Shown one piece after another: positions 9,919 to 21,172 of a DNA stretch of 64,000 nucleotides. The position numbers were made by a program, and so were the translations under genes. How positions within the stretch are numbered: the first letter of the stretch is position 1; each line of letters starts with the position of its first letter. Below the pieces are notes generated by a model. The model saw only the letters and a program-made list of their open reading frames with translations. It ran no database searches and was not told the DNA's origin. The stretch comes from Corbicula japonica. Lineage: Eukaryota; Mollusca; Bivalvia; Venerida; Cyrenidae. Location: positions 3,534,001 through 3,598,000 of the forward strand of contig JAZAYU010000005.1 in the NCBI GenBank assembly GCA_038501625.1, read 5' to 3'.

Positions 9919-11837
9919 CTGACTAGGCCAAACAAAAAAATAGTTCCGTTTCCGGTCGCCCGACCGACCCTCTAATTTTGGTCCCGACCCTAAACTTTTT
10001 ATTGGTTTAAGGGAAGAGAGGAAACTCTGTTGCGCAAATTCGGTAGTTTTTATCCATTTCTTTCGTTTAGTTTTATCAATTTCCGTTCATTTCGAATCCG
10101 GCGATTTCATTGGCTGTTTAGTATTTTAACATGGCGGCGCCCAAGTTGACGATGGCGTCTGTATTGGCCATATAAGTGGGTGGGGTAATTTACAAAAAGA
10201 TCGCATATTTTTTTCGTTTAGCTTCATTTAAGCAAATAATTGACAGTTATCAACCAGAAATATTAATCCTTAACAGAATATCGACAGTTTTCATGAAAAC
10301 ATCCAAATATTTCGCCAAAATCTGTCTTAATAGTCAGAAATCTTCGAGCAAAAATTACCGAGAAATCAGCATGTGCCCGATATGGAAACAGTCAATTCAA
10401 ACATACAAATGCAAATTTAAAAAAAAATACAACATTTACGATCAAATATAATAATAACTAACATCTTTAATGTATTATTTTTGGATAAGGAACTGCAGAT
10501 TGAAATTCATCGGTAAAATTGATGTCAAAATTTATCGGGTCAGGTTTTCAATATGGCGGACGCTTACTCGGCAAGCGAGTCGCTCGTTTTTGCCGACATG
10601 ACCTATTTCATCGGCGGATGCACAGTACTAAATAATAACCAAAATTAATGTCCAGTATATCATTTTAAAGAGGAGAGCTTAAATTTTTTATGGTATATGA
10701 CTTTTACCTGTCAGCCGCTTGGATGATGCAAAAACTGAGCTAGACTTTGGGCTCCCATAACTTCTTTGTTTGTTAACGTACGGAAAAAAATCAACAAAAG
10801 GGTTGTAGCGCCTTATTTTTTTTTGATTGGTTAAATCAATTTTATGAATATTCAAAGCAATTAAATAACCCGCAAACGGTATGGCGCGAGACCTTTGCAG
10901 CAGTTTATGTGCAGTCGGACACTATTAGAAATTCACCGGAAATTTCTATTGTGTATTGCTTTTAAACTCTGATTAAAGGCAAATTATATAAATCTCAAAT
11001 ATATAATTTACATCAATGGAAAGATAATTTTATCCTCTTTTATTATATGTAGTTTGTAAAAATATCAGTTAAACCATTTTAAAGACATGAATTAAAAACC
11101 AACACTAGGTATTGATATTTACCAATATTCTTATAGTGGAACCCTTATCAGCTGTGGTTGCTATAGTATGAAGAGTCTTGTTAATGGCTGAAATGGTTAA
11201 TGCACTTCATACAAACTTCTGACTTTGCTAAATGCAGCAAAACATATCTTAATTTCAAAAGATTTTAATGAGTTTGCATTGAGCGAAACCAGAGGTCGAT
11301 TATTTTCACCAAGAAGAAGTTAATATAAATTTCAATGGATATTCCAGTTGTTTACAACATATTTAATTACAAAATTGTTTTTGAACTGTTTTGCACAAAC
11401 ATCATGTAAATTATGTATTGCATTCTTCTTGATGAACACAATCCTTTACCCACTGACCATGCAGTTATGTTACTATAGTAGCATGACAAAAGACCTATGT
11501 TACAAGCAGACAAGCATACTACAGAGGGTGACTAACAGCCAATAGGTGCATAAAGAAGGAAGGGTGTATGACAAAAGGTGTCTATGTTACAAGCAGACAA
11601 AGCATACTACAGAGGGTGACTAACAGCCAATAGGTGCATAAAGAAGAAAGGGTGTCTATATATTTATATATAAATGTATATATATAATCAGATGCCTTCA
11701 ATGCTCATGATTCTATCACACTTCTAAAAAAAAATAAAAAATTAAAATAAAAAAATAATCCTACCTACCTACCCTCTTTTATATTTCAAGGAGACCGGAA
11801 ACGGAACTATTTTTTTGTTTGGCCCTACCAGCGTCAG
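9919..11837. mobile_element. Non-autonomous TIR element (~1.9 kb, ~35-bp TIRs)
   Basis: The left end at 9924-9957 (TAGGCCAAACAAAAAAATAG, then TTCCGTTTCCGGTC) is repeated inverted at 11793-11827 with one base difference. The match resumes with CTGAC outside a 5-bp gap (right side only), so the true end may be CTGAC. No clear target duplication is seen. The interior has no recognisable transposase; small reading frames such as 10176-10451 have no visible domain. It contains the tandem duplication at 11487-11660 and ATGGCGGCG and ATGGCGGAC stretches near 10130 and 10552. Superfamily is unknown. Confidence 0.55.
11487..11660 (+). repeat. Two tandem ~85-bp units
   Basis: GACAAAAGACCTATGTTACA ... 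AGCCAATAGGTGCATAAAG is followed directly by a near-identical unit starting GACAAAAGGTGTCTATG. A diverged relative with GCAGAGGGTGACTAATAGCC lies at about 25900-25975, so the unit is dispersed elsewhere. Confidence 0.6.
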
Positions 11838-12464
11838 TTTGTTACGAAAAAAAAAACCTGGATGTCCTCAGATGACATGTCTTGGTGGGTGGTCCTCACA
11901 TTACGGGTCGAATTAGCGAGAGAGAGAGAGAGAATGTTCGTTATTTTTAGCCACACGCACATGTATTCGCTATCTATCATTTGATTTCTATTGTGCAAAG
12001 CGTAAATACTAAATACCGATGACCGAGATTTGAATAATAATTCTGCAATTATTTTCAACTGAATTATGGTTTAAAATGCGAAAGAAAGTATAATTTTGGT
12101 AAATGCTTTATCAGTCAAGATCGCATACGAATCGTATCATGAAATCTACAATTTCACGGACGTCGCTCTGTTTTTGCCGAAATATTTTAACAAGTTGCGT
12201 TTAAAATTAATAGGAGAGATTGCTTTTTATGGAATGAATGATTTTTTTATTGAGTAATAGGATAAGAAAAGCTATAATTTGCCGGAAAAGAAATATATTC
12301 TACGTTTAGTAATGAACTGATGGATTTGCCTACATTCTGCTTTTGGTTTTGTACGCTTAATTAACACAATTTAGAACTCAATCAAACAGTCATAAATGTT
12401 CTAAAATATTAGGATCACATATTTCTATCAATGCATTAAACATTGAAGAATTAATCTACTTACT
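11838..12464. other. Non-coding stretch
   Basis: Only a short (GA)n tract at 11917-11933 is noted. No gene or element boundary is recognised. Confidence 0.35.
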
Positions 12465-12656
12465 TTACTGTTGCGGACCAAAAACCCATTCATATCCATA
12501 GAAGCGATCCCATATCCTGATATACCTTAAAATTAATCTGTACAAAACAGCTATTTCCACAGATATTATTACAAGAAAAATAAGAAATAAAACAAAAGAA
12601 ACAGCACAAAGAATCAACCAAGTATCAGCCATGTTGGATATTGAATGCATTGCCAC
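12465..12656 (-). CDS. Hypothetical small single-pass membrane peptide (repeat-associated)
   Basis: This 63-codon frame starts with MAMHSISNMADTW and has a strong hydrophobic helix (LILCAVSFVLFLIFLVIISV) followed by a basic/aromatic end. A shorter frame of the same design lies at 18011-18130, and a broken one near 13815-13890. In all three, similar DNA (CCATGTTGG or CAAAATGGCTTCC, then a C-rich CACTTCYTGT) lies next to the start. It may be a micro-ORF carried by a dispersed repeat or a decayed host exon. Coding status is unproven. Confidence 0.3.
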   Translation of the reverse strand: MAMHSISNMADTWLILCAVSFVLFLIFLVIISVEIAVLYRLILRYIRIWDRFYGYEWVFGPQQ

Positions 12657-12754
12657 TTCCTGTCACATGGCTGTCCCCAGAAGTAATGGATATCTAAGGC
12701 ACATAATATGGGAGAGAGTAATGTTTGATAGTAGTGGGGACAACACTTCTTTGA

Positions 12755-12950
12755 AAACTAGAGCTATCACTGAAGGTGATTAATACCCCTGCAATACTGC
12801 TTTCTCAGAGTATACAGAAATGATGTTTGCATCTTTCATCAGTGAAAGTTGAAAAAAAAGAAATCCTGAAAATTTGCAGGGGGTCCAGCGAGCCGCCAGG
12901 GCCACCGGTAGGTCCAGGGCAAAGCCCTGGTGGGGGGTCAAGGCTCTGCA
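12755..12950 (+). repeat. Tandem-core element head followed by a reduced hairpin cassette
   Basis: 12755-12792 reads AAACTAGAGCTATCAC ... GTGATTAATACCCC, matching the head architecture (AACTAGA, hairpin, ATGCCCCC) of the elements at 2004 and 44327. From 12834, CATCAGTGAAAGTTG and AATCCTGAAAATTT match the left end of the 8461 TIR element. They are followed by a reduced copy of the GC-rich cassette (CCAGGGCAAAGCCCTGG at about 12914-12930). Both are truncated copies lying side by side. Confidence 0.5.
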
Positions 12951-13020
12951 GTGTTGTTTTTTTATGTTTGGAGTAATTGGGCCTCCCCTAAATAGTATCT
13001 ATTTTTCCACCATGTCCAAT

Positions 13021-14100
13021 AACCCCCCCCCCCCCCTTTTGATTTGTTCAGCGAATGTATAAAAGCGTGATAGTGAAAATGATAGTGAAGATGATAAATC
13101 TTTTTTGTCTGATGCAAGAAAATCCAACTCTGGTAAGTATAAGTATGAGGCAAAATTTACTTGTTTGTACTACAGTGTTAGCAAAGCAAAACGCAAAAGA
13201 TCAATGAATAATTTGTTTTGTTGTGTTTGACAGCTGCAAGTATCTTCCAAATATTCCCCCTTTCCTTTGTTCGTGTTGCAATTTTCCCCCTCCAAATGAC
13301 TGCGACCCCCTCCCCCCCCCCCCCCCAAGAAAAAAAAACACTGCTCTATATCTGTCTGTTAAGCTGCTGGCAACATTTTTGCAAGCGCAACATTTTTGCA
13401 AGCGCAAAAATCCTTGTTCAAATACTGGCTTGGGTTATATCATTTTTCTCTTCCTTTATTTTCAGCTCCTACACAAACTTAATACTAGCTTCTAACAAAA
13501 AGATACCAACCTAAACTTGTATGTTTTGTGATGTTAATCGAAGTCAATTCCATTTTCAGCACAATATATTGAAACACTTAAAGCTTCAAATAAATGTGTG
13601 GTTTCAATTACAAAACTGCACTTTGAGTCATCAAAAACAACTGTATTTAGTTTACAGCTGAAACCATTTTCCAAAATAAAGGCTAATATCATCCTCAAAC
13701 TGGTTGAAGAATGCACTGTTACCTGGTACATATTTGCATTGAGGCATTTAAGAATTTAAGTAAAACCAATGCACAGAAATTATTATAAACCGCATCACAA
13801 AAATTACAACATGAATAATGTAATGAGGCACAGAACCAAAATAACTAAAACTGCCACCAGAACTCCTTAAATTATTTCCTCCATTACACATCCATGTTCC
13901 AGTTAAAAATCCAAAATGGCTTCCACTTCTTGTGACCTAATTTACATGCAGTACTGTCCGATTCTATGTGTCCCCACTATAACTATGCTAGCTCTCAAAA
14001 GAATGTCCCCACAAGAATTTTCTTAACAATCTTGTGTCCCCACTTCAACCAGGCTATTTCTCTGAAGAATGTCCACACAAAAAAAGAGAGAGCAGTCTTC
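13021..14100. other. Low-complexity and dispersed-repeat stretch
   Basis: This stretch contains poly-C tracts at 13022-13037 and 13308-13326, a GCAAGCGCAACATTTTT direct duplication at about 13381-13410, and the broken membrane micro-ORF copy near 13815-13890. GTCCCCAC-type repeat units lie at about 13970-14085 (TGTGTCCCCAC ... AATGTCCCCACA). No gene is recognised; reading frames over the poly-C tracts are compositional. Confidence 0.4.
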
Positions 14101-14115
14101 TGACTAACCAACTAT

Positions 14116-14167
14116 ATACATATATATATATATATATATACATACACACACACGCACACACACACAG
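14116..14167. repeat. (AT)n and (CA)n microsatellite
   Basis: TATATACATATATATATATA is followed by CATACACACACACGCACACACACACA. It is a compound dinucleotide repeat. Confidence 0.9.
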
Positions 14168-14389
14168 AAATATCGTCAGAAACGGGGAATCTGTGTTAAA
14201 CTATAATCTGGGTTGTATATGTATACTAAGATATGTGGTAAGTTATGGGTCTTCAATTTCGATATTAGCCCTTGCTGCCAGGTTCTATAAAGTTACGGGA
14301 TATAAAGAGTACTCCACTAAAATGAATGCCATTTCTATACACCATCGGACCTTTTAAGTACTACAAGCTTTAATATGGTATGAGTAAAA

Positions 14390-14489
14390 TAAAATCGGTG
14401 CCCACATAAGAAAAATCAGCGGGAATGAAAAAAATCGGCGCCGATTTTTTTCATTCCCGCCGATTTTTCTTATGTCGGCACCGATTTTA
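14390..14489. repeat. 100-bp near-perfect palindrome with no spacer
   Basis: The left arm 14390-14439 and right arm 14440-14489 are reverse complements at 48 of 50 positions, meeting at CGGC/GCCG. The mismatches are at 14403 and 14417 against their partners. Motifs include CCCGCCGATTTTT and GGGAATGAAAAAAATCGGC. Diverged partial copies of the arm (CGCGCCGATTTTTCTCAT, TTCCCGCCGATTTTTG) lie downstream to about 14720. Confidence 0.85.
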
Positions 14490-14720
14490 ATGTGTCTGTA
14501 TTGTTTTTTAAAGATTATCTTCACTTTGTATGTAATATTTTACTTTGACACAAATACGGTAGGTCAGATTGACGCCGAATGTTCTTACGTTCGCGCCGAT
14601 TTTTCTCATTTGCGCCGATTTGTTTTACTGTCTATTTTCTTTACTTTGTAATATTTTATTTCAACACAAAAAAGGCCAGATCGGCACCAAATTTTCTTAC
14701 GTTCCCGCCGATTTTTGATG
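14490..14720 (+). repeat. Degenerate ~115-bp tandem units sharing the palindrome arm
   Basis: Two units can be aligned: CTTTGTATGTAATATTTTACTTTGACACA and CTTTGTAATATTTTATTTCAACACA, each followed by GATCGGC/GATTGACGCC, a TTCTTACGTTC block and CGCCGATTTTT. The palindrome probably formed by inverted duplication of such a unit. Confidence 0.5.
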
Positions 14721-16036
14721 CGCACTGCTCGAACTTGTACAAAAGAATTTCAAACGGTCGACTAACTAGGACGATTTCATTTCTTAATCAGCTGATTGTT
14801 TGTTGACAGAGTATCTGTGATAATTATAGCTTATTTCTGATCAGGTTGTGTTTTATCTGCAGTACCGGCACTTCGCGAATTAGCAGTTTGCAACTAATCT
14901 ATTGCAACAGCCATCACATTTTTTGGACAATGTTGATTATACATCAATAGGATGTTTATTTAACAACTTTGGAGTTAATTGCTTGACGAAGGTAAGCAGA
15001 AATGTCAAAGGAAGAAACGTCTGGCATGTGTTGACGTATTCTGGACTTACAATTACGGACGTGTCAATTAATGTACATATTACTAAATATTCGGACGATC
15101 TTTTTTAAATAAAATTAAAAATTCTCTTCTTTAAATATTCATTCAGCCAGAAAAATAATTATTTTTTTCTGAAGACTTAGATAATATACGTTATATAAAT
15201 TTATTTTAAAATAGTATCACTTATACAACAACAAATTCTTATATATTTCCAATATATAGATATGTTCACAGTGAGAATGAAAAATAAAAATTAAAAATAA
15301 AACCCGCCCACCCGCCCCATTTTTTCCCAAAATTAGGATGAGAATCTAGGAATTAATTTTCTATGGCCTTAAGTGATATATCAATTTTTTGGTAATTGAA
15401 AAATAAATTTCATCACTCTGATCCACTTTTTTCTTTATTGAGTTTCACCCACAATGCTTCTTGCTTAGCTAATTATCATTACTGTAAGGAGCATAGATTG
15501 ATCTGTAAACATTCCAAATTTCAAGAAGATACATGTATCTAAAAAAACAAAGTTATGCAAGTTTTACTCTAATAAACTTTTTCTCGGTTCCGCCAACTTC
15601 AAGCTTCAACAAGCTATATATATATAAGGAAACATTTCAAGACTTTGGTAGATTTTTCTGTACCGTACTTTAAAATGCCATAACTTTTTTTATTTATTTA
15701 GATATTTTAAAAAGTAAAAAGGTTCCAGAAAGCTTAAGATGAGTCCTGTTAAACAGTGTAAATAAATAATATAAATCTTTAACTTTAATAATTAGCTGAG
15801 GTTGCTACTGTTAAAATTGCATCATTTCCATGACTGTTCGTAAACATCTGTTAAAATAGCCTGAGATTTTTGCAGTAGGAGAAAAAAGCGTGTGAAAATC
15901 ACAATTTGGGGAAAACTCTAATATACCAGTAAAAAACATGTTAATATATTCACAATAAACACTTGGATCAACAGTCAACTGTCATAAACAGAGACAATTC
16001 CGAGAGCCTTCTTCCTGGCCCTTAATTCATTAAATA
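14721..16036. other. Non-coding region with a 5'-truncated MITE copy at about 15130-15368
   Basis: 15148-15368 is about 90% identical by eye to the 16963-17286 MITE over its right two thirds, including the right TIR ending CTATGGCC (15361-15368) and a following TTA. No left TIR is found, so the copy is truncated. The rest (14721-15129 and 15369-16036) shows no recognised gene. Confidence 0.55.
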
Positions 16037-16632
16037 CAGTGCTGTGGGGCAAGTCTGCGCACCTATCAAAAAAGCTTAACTGTGGTGTATAAGTTACACG
16101 TTCAGTAGCTAAAGACAAGCACCTGCCGGAAAGAAACTGTATTCATTCAGGAATTGGTTTGTTATTTATGTGCACGAATTTGCTTATGAGGCTTTAAAAT
16201 GATGTCATACTGAAACCACATCCATGTTTACATGTTGTTGAAAACGTTGCCCAACTCTGCGCATGCCTATGTTGACTGTCAATTTTCTGTTTATATTAAA
16301 AAGTACCCCTCTCTCAAGCTATTAAACTTTTAAAAAAGGATATTGAGTGAAGGGTCAAAATAAATAGCAACCATTTATTTGGGTCACAACTGTCAAAATT
16401 AGGAAGATTTGAAATGAGGGGGTAATAATAGCAAATTTTGTTACTTTATAATATCTATTTAATTACAAGACACGTTCTAGCAAGATGCACCCATCAGAAT
16501 TTTCAAGAATTGTCGTACTTGACTAAAATAACAGTTTGCAGCCAGTTCTTTTGACATCAGTGTTTTTTATAAATATATGCAAATCAGGTGCGCAGAGTTG
16601 GGCAATGCGCAGACTTACCCCACACGACTGTA
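16035..16632. mobile_element. Tc1/mariner-like MITE, 25-bp TIRs, TA TSD
   Basis: The left end CAGTGCTGTGGGGCAAGTC (16037 on) and the right end ending in CCCCACACGACTG (to 16630) are inverted repeats over 25 bp with three mismatches, flanked by TA on both sides. A second inverted pair is nested inside: TTGCCCAACTCTGCGCA at about 16248-16264 and its reverse complement at about 16589-16605. The element is 594 bp and no transposase frame is visible. A CAGT terminus with TA duplication is typical of Tc1/mariner. Confidence 0.65.
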
Positions 16633-16959
16633 TATCAACCAGTCCTAGCTGGAATCACTCAAGGTACTAGCATTTCCTGTAGACAGTCAGAGGCTGCTAA
16701 TCCTCATTAATATTATAGTCAAAACTAACTGGCTTGTCAACACCCTATAGATTGTCCATACATTCCATTGACACTCTCAAAAGATGTCATAACAAACATA
16801 ATTACCAAACATGGATTAGTAAGTCAATAATATCAACCTTTTCACGTAGCATCAGCATTCATGCAACATAGCGAAAACTGATTACACGATATTTTCAAGT
16901 TCGGAATGATCCAGGCAAGGCTGGCCAGCAGTTACTTCCTATGTTCAGACTTTTAAAGG

Positions 16960-17289
16960 TAAGGCCATAGAAAATTAATACCTAGATTCTCATCCCCGCC
17001 CGCCCCTCGAAAATCATTCTGCCCGAACGGTTTTTAGTTTGAAAAAAAAAACGTACATCAAAAATTTTTTTTTCCGTCCGAAGACTCAGATAAAATACGG
17101 TATATAAATGTAGTCTTTATTTTAAAATAGTAATCACTTATACAACAACAAATTCTTATATATTGCCAATATATAGATACGTTCACAGTGAGAATGAAAA
17201 ATAAAAATTAAAAAGTAAAACCCGCCCACCCGCCCAATTTTTTCTAAAAATTAGGATGAGAATCTAGGAATTAATTTTCTATGGCCTAA
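16960..17289. mobile_element. PIF/Harbinger-like MITE, 33-bp TIRs, TAA TSD
   Basis: The left end GGCCATAGAAAATTAATACC (from 16963) matches the reverse complement of the right end (to 17286) over about 33 bp with one mismatch. TAA flanks both ends (16960-16962 and 17287-17289). A 3-bp TWA duplication is the PIF/Harbinger hallmark. The element is 324 bp and non-coding, with CCCGCCCACCCGCCC next to the right end. A truncated relative lies at about 15130-15368. Confidence 0.7.
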
Positions 17290-17443
17290 GAGGGGAATTT
17301 TTCAGTTCGAGGGGAAATTTATATCGGGTGGGGAAGTCGCCGTTAAATGGCTACAGTTATATAGCAAAAAAAAACCTGTCTATAGATTTATCTCATTTTT
17401 CGCACACTCCACAACTATCAGATGTTTATTGCAGGACATTTTA

Positions 17444-17686
17444 TACTAGCAGACTTCCCGAAAGTTGAAAAAAAGTATCTGACATTTGGTCAGACAAGAT
17501 GTAAAAAACTGTCTGACCTAAACAAATTCTGTCAAACCAAAACATGTTAAAAAGGTATAATAAAGTATTAGGAGTTCAAATTTTTTTCTGACATTCGGTC
17601 AGATAACATTAGAAAACATGTCTGACCGGCTGAAATATCACCAGAAATGTCCTTCGGTCTGGCAACTTTCGGGAAGTCTGTACTAG
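17444..17686. mobile_element. MITE with 18-bp perfect TIRs and 6-bp TSD
   Basis: CAGACTTCCCGAAAGTTG (17450-17467) is perfectly inverted at 17663-17680, and TACTAG flanks both ends (17444-17449 and 17681-17686). The 231-bp interior has repeated TCTGACATTYGGTCAGA and CTGTCTGACC motifs that can fold. A diverged partial copy (CCCTAAAGTTGATAAAAAG ... GTCAGACATCTGGTCAGAT) lies at about 24825-24995. CAG terminus and TSD length match the three larger elements at 3-10 kb. Confidence 0.75.
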
Positions 17687-20600
17687 AATGTGTCAGTTCT
17701 CCCATTTACTTCAACATTTCTTGAAACAGGCATGCCTAGTTACTTACTCAACTGTACCGTGGTCCACACCGAATTAGTCAGGACTAGCCATGGGTCAAAT
17801 ATTTTTAGAGATGAAATTAATAGACTTAGGGCCAAAATTAAGGATTTTAAGCATTCTTTTTCATTCAAAAGCACGAAATATCCTAGAATTGAAGCCCTCT
17901 TTTAGCCTTATGAAACCTTGTTGAAAAAACACTTTGTATTTTAGCTTCTCTAAAACAGTTAAGCTATACAGTATACTGAACAAATACCTCTTCTCTTAAG
18001 ATTTACAACATCAAATCACGTCTTCAGCATACAATACAATGAAAACAAAAACTGCAACAAATAGGCAAATAAATAAAATTGTGAAGACCCATTCCATCAC
18101 ACACCATGTGTTCTCCATGCTTTCCAACATGGCTGACAACCATTTCCTGTTTAAGGCTATAGACCACTAATTCAAATCCCATAGACTTCCACTATAGTGT
18201 TTCATAAAATTCTGAATTAACTGTTTGGTCAAGCCCTTAAAATCTTACATGTCTGAATAGAACCAACTTAGAGACACATTAAAATCCCGCTTCCATCATA
18301 GCATGACCAATAAACTTTTTCGGCATTTTAGCCAGAAGTGTAACACCCCAGTCTCTGGAACTTTTGTTTACATTCTGTCAAAAATACTTGCTAATACGCA
18401 GAAAATTTACAAAAATAACTAACTCAGGGTTTTTTTTCCTTATATAACAGATATTATTGCAAACAAAGTTTCAAAACGGTCTGCTCGAAAGTTTTGGCAC
18501 TGTAAAAAAATCAGTGTTTTGATGGCCTGGACAAATGTCTTGTGAGCCTAAACCTATGTATGTATTAGACGCGCCCCCAACTATTTAACACCCATTTTTG
18601 GAAAGAAAGTGCGGCTTAAAATCGCACAATGAACTAAGGCAGAGTTTAAAACAAGTTTCTGAAATTACTTTTGATTATGTGATATTCAAAGAGAAATAGA
18701 ATTTAAATGTGGATTATTTAAAGTACAAACATTGCCGTTTCGATACAGGATACGACATTGGGTAATTTGTAACAGATTTTTTAATGCCTAGTCGAATTAG
18801 CTAATTAAAAATGTTGACAAGTTACAGTTTGTACCGAGGCTTGTTCATCGCTTTTGAGTACAGAACAGAACAAAACATTTTTCAATCGGGTACATAACTT
18901 AGTATTGTCATTTGATACAACATGGCTGTTAAATGAATTGAAATATCTGCAAATGCTCGTTTTATTAGACAAGCACAGATTTTTGACTACCTTTTTTTGG
19001 TGTCTAGGTTGATCGCGTAAAATGCCAATTTGCAAATGCAAGGCAGTTAGGAATTCTGAAATCCTGAAATTCATTAAAGGGAAAATAAAGAAAATCAACC
19101 ATTTGTAGACACAAAACCTGAATTTCAGACATACGCCTGCCTGAAAATTTCATTCAATCAAATGTACTCTATTCTGCAAATATTCTGTCACAAAAAAGTC
19201 ATAAATCAACAGTAAAATGTCTGCTTTTTAACACTGTTCTCCAATTATATACAGTATTCATTTTCAGTAATATAAACATGTGAGTTATTATTATTATTAC
19301 TATTATTAAAAAATGAACATATCCGTTTGAAACTTGCATCCTTATAATACTTATTAACCACAATGCTGTCAAAGGGCTACAAATGTCTGGAATAGTTCGT
19401 CCATCTACTGTGTTGTAGGCTTAAAAAATGGTCTCCGCTTCTGTTAAAGTTTCCCTGGCTCCTAACTTTGAATAATCCTGCCAGTAACACTTAAAAGAGT
19501 AGGCAGTATCCAGACATATAAGGAATGACAAAAATTGGGCCAAAATTTTCGAGGGTCATTTTCTACTGGCCAAAATTTTCGAGGGTCATTTTCTACTTGG
19601 CAAACTCTAGAAATCGGATTTTGCATCAACATCCGAATCCTCAACGGGTCACTTTCGACCGCCTGACATGAATCGAAATCAGATGGTCTGAACCATTTTC
19701 GCAATGCATTAATCGAGATTTTTGAGCAATATTAAAATACTTCGAAATTCAGTTGCAACGTGACACAGGCAGGCTTTCGCTGTTAGTTTTGATTTGATAG
19801 AGGCACAGGTCGAATTCAAGATCCTGTGAATTCACCCCGGGTCATGATGACTCATGCTCTAGATTTACGATGAGTTAATTTGGCGTATTTTCTAAATCTC
19901 CCAGGTCAAAACCCGAGCATCCGGGTCAAATGGAACCCCCGTAATGTATTATTTTTAAGGAAAATTTACACACACTTGGTGCCATTTAAAGTGATTTCAG
20001 CCCGTCCGGATATATGGTACACATTAAACATTAAACTATTGTAATTGGTGTCCCAACATTGTGGCCCTAAAAACAATTTCATTCTATATCGAAATAAACA
20101 AAGGTTCTGTCCCATTAGGAGAAGAACCGAAGTTGATGAAGGCGCAATCTTATAAACCATTAAACCTGGATTGAAAAATGACAGATTTATATTGAAAAAA
20201 TCTAAAAGTGTCCTGTTGTAGGACGCCAGCCAGTATAGTTTGCCATAGCAAAAAGTAGCTCAAAAAGTTCGACTAACTCGGTGGTCGAATTTAAACCCTA
20301 TATTTCCGTCCCTTCCTATAATCCCGTCCCCCTTGAATAAACAACAATTAATAATAGGATGCATGGGCTTTTGCACCATACAAGAGAGTAATCATGGTAT
20401 TTTCAAGTTGCAGTTGTTAAAAACTTGAATTTATTAAAATTGAGCTTAAAATCTTTAGAAAACATATTTATCTACGAATCACTTGTCCAAAAACACACCG
20501 TGTGCTAAAAATAGCTTTTATTTAGATAATCTTGTAAAACTGATAAAAATGCATTAAAATATTTTTTACCCTTGATTGTCTGCACGGCTTTAACACAATA

Positions 20601-21105
20601 ACAAGTTTGAAACAGTGAAAATAAGTACTCACAAAGGTTCTTACTGCAAAGGACGTGTTTATAGGAATGTGGCGGCCATTTATTTCACCGGCGGTGTGTG
20701 TCTGCCAAACAACCTAACATGCATATTTAAGCATTGATTTTCAGACATAATGTTCCGTTTCATTAAACAAACAATGCTCTTTTGATCACTATGATAATTT
20801 GACATTTATATTATCTTACTATAAAGTATTTGAAAAAAATTCGGTAAAGGGGATGGAAATACAGGAATAGGTAGATACAATTTGGTGGCAACACACAATG
20901 TTATCTTTAACAGGAAGATGAGGTCAGGTTCTAAGGTTCTGGCGATATAGATCTATCTGCCGAAAGGAAAGGATCTGAAAGTTCCACATTAATCGGGAAT
21001 TTTCAATTTTCTTACCATTTGCTGCCATCTTTCATGGAAGTGCGGGAAAAACAGTGCGGGAAAGTGAATCAAATAAAGCTTCAGCCAGACTGGTACTAGA
21101 CTGGT
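17687..21105. other. Mostly featureless non-coding region
   Basis: Noted items are a 39-codon minus-strand micro-ORF at 18011-18130 with one membrane helix (related in design to 12465-12656), and a 28-bp tandem duplication (GGCCAAAATTTTCGAGGGTC) at about 19538-19600. The 97-codon minus frame at 18805-19098 and others show no recognisable domain. No element boundaries were found. Confidence 0.4.
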
Positions 21106-21172
21106 TGTTGTTGTTTATTCCCAGTTTATGGACCCTCCCGCCTCTGACCGAGGACATTATGGTGTGGTCCGT
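21106..21172 (-). repeat. 3' fragment of a tRNA-derived SINE (reverse orientation)
   Basis: TTGTTGTTG followed by CCCTCCCGCCTCTGACCGAG and GACATTATGGTGTGG is the reverse complement of the 3' half of the SINE at 63094-63375, including its (AAC)n tail. The tRNA-like head is absent. Confidence 0.65.

Noticed and set aside
13201..13514. Overlapping ~70-100-codon frames near 13.2-13.5 kb
   Set aside because: They cross poly-C tracts on both strands and show no domain or splice support.
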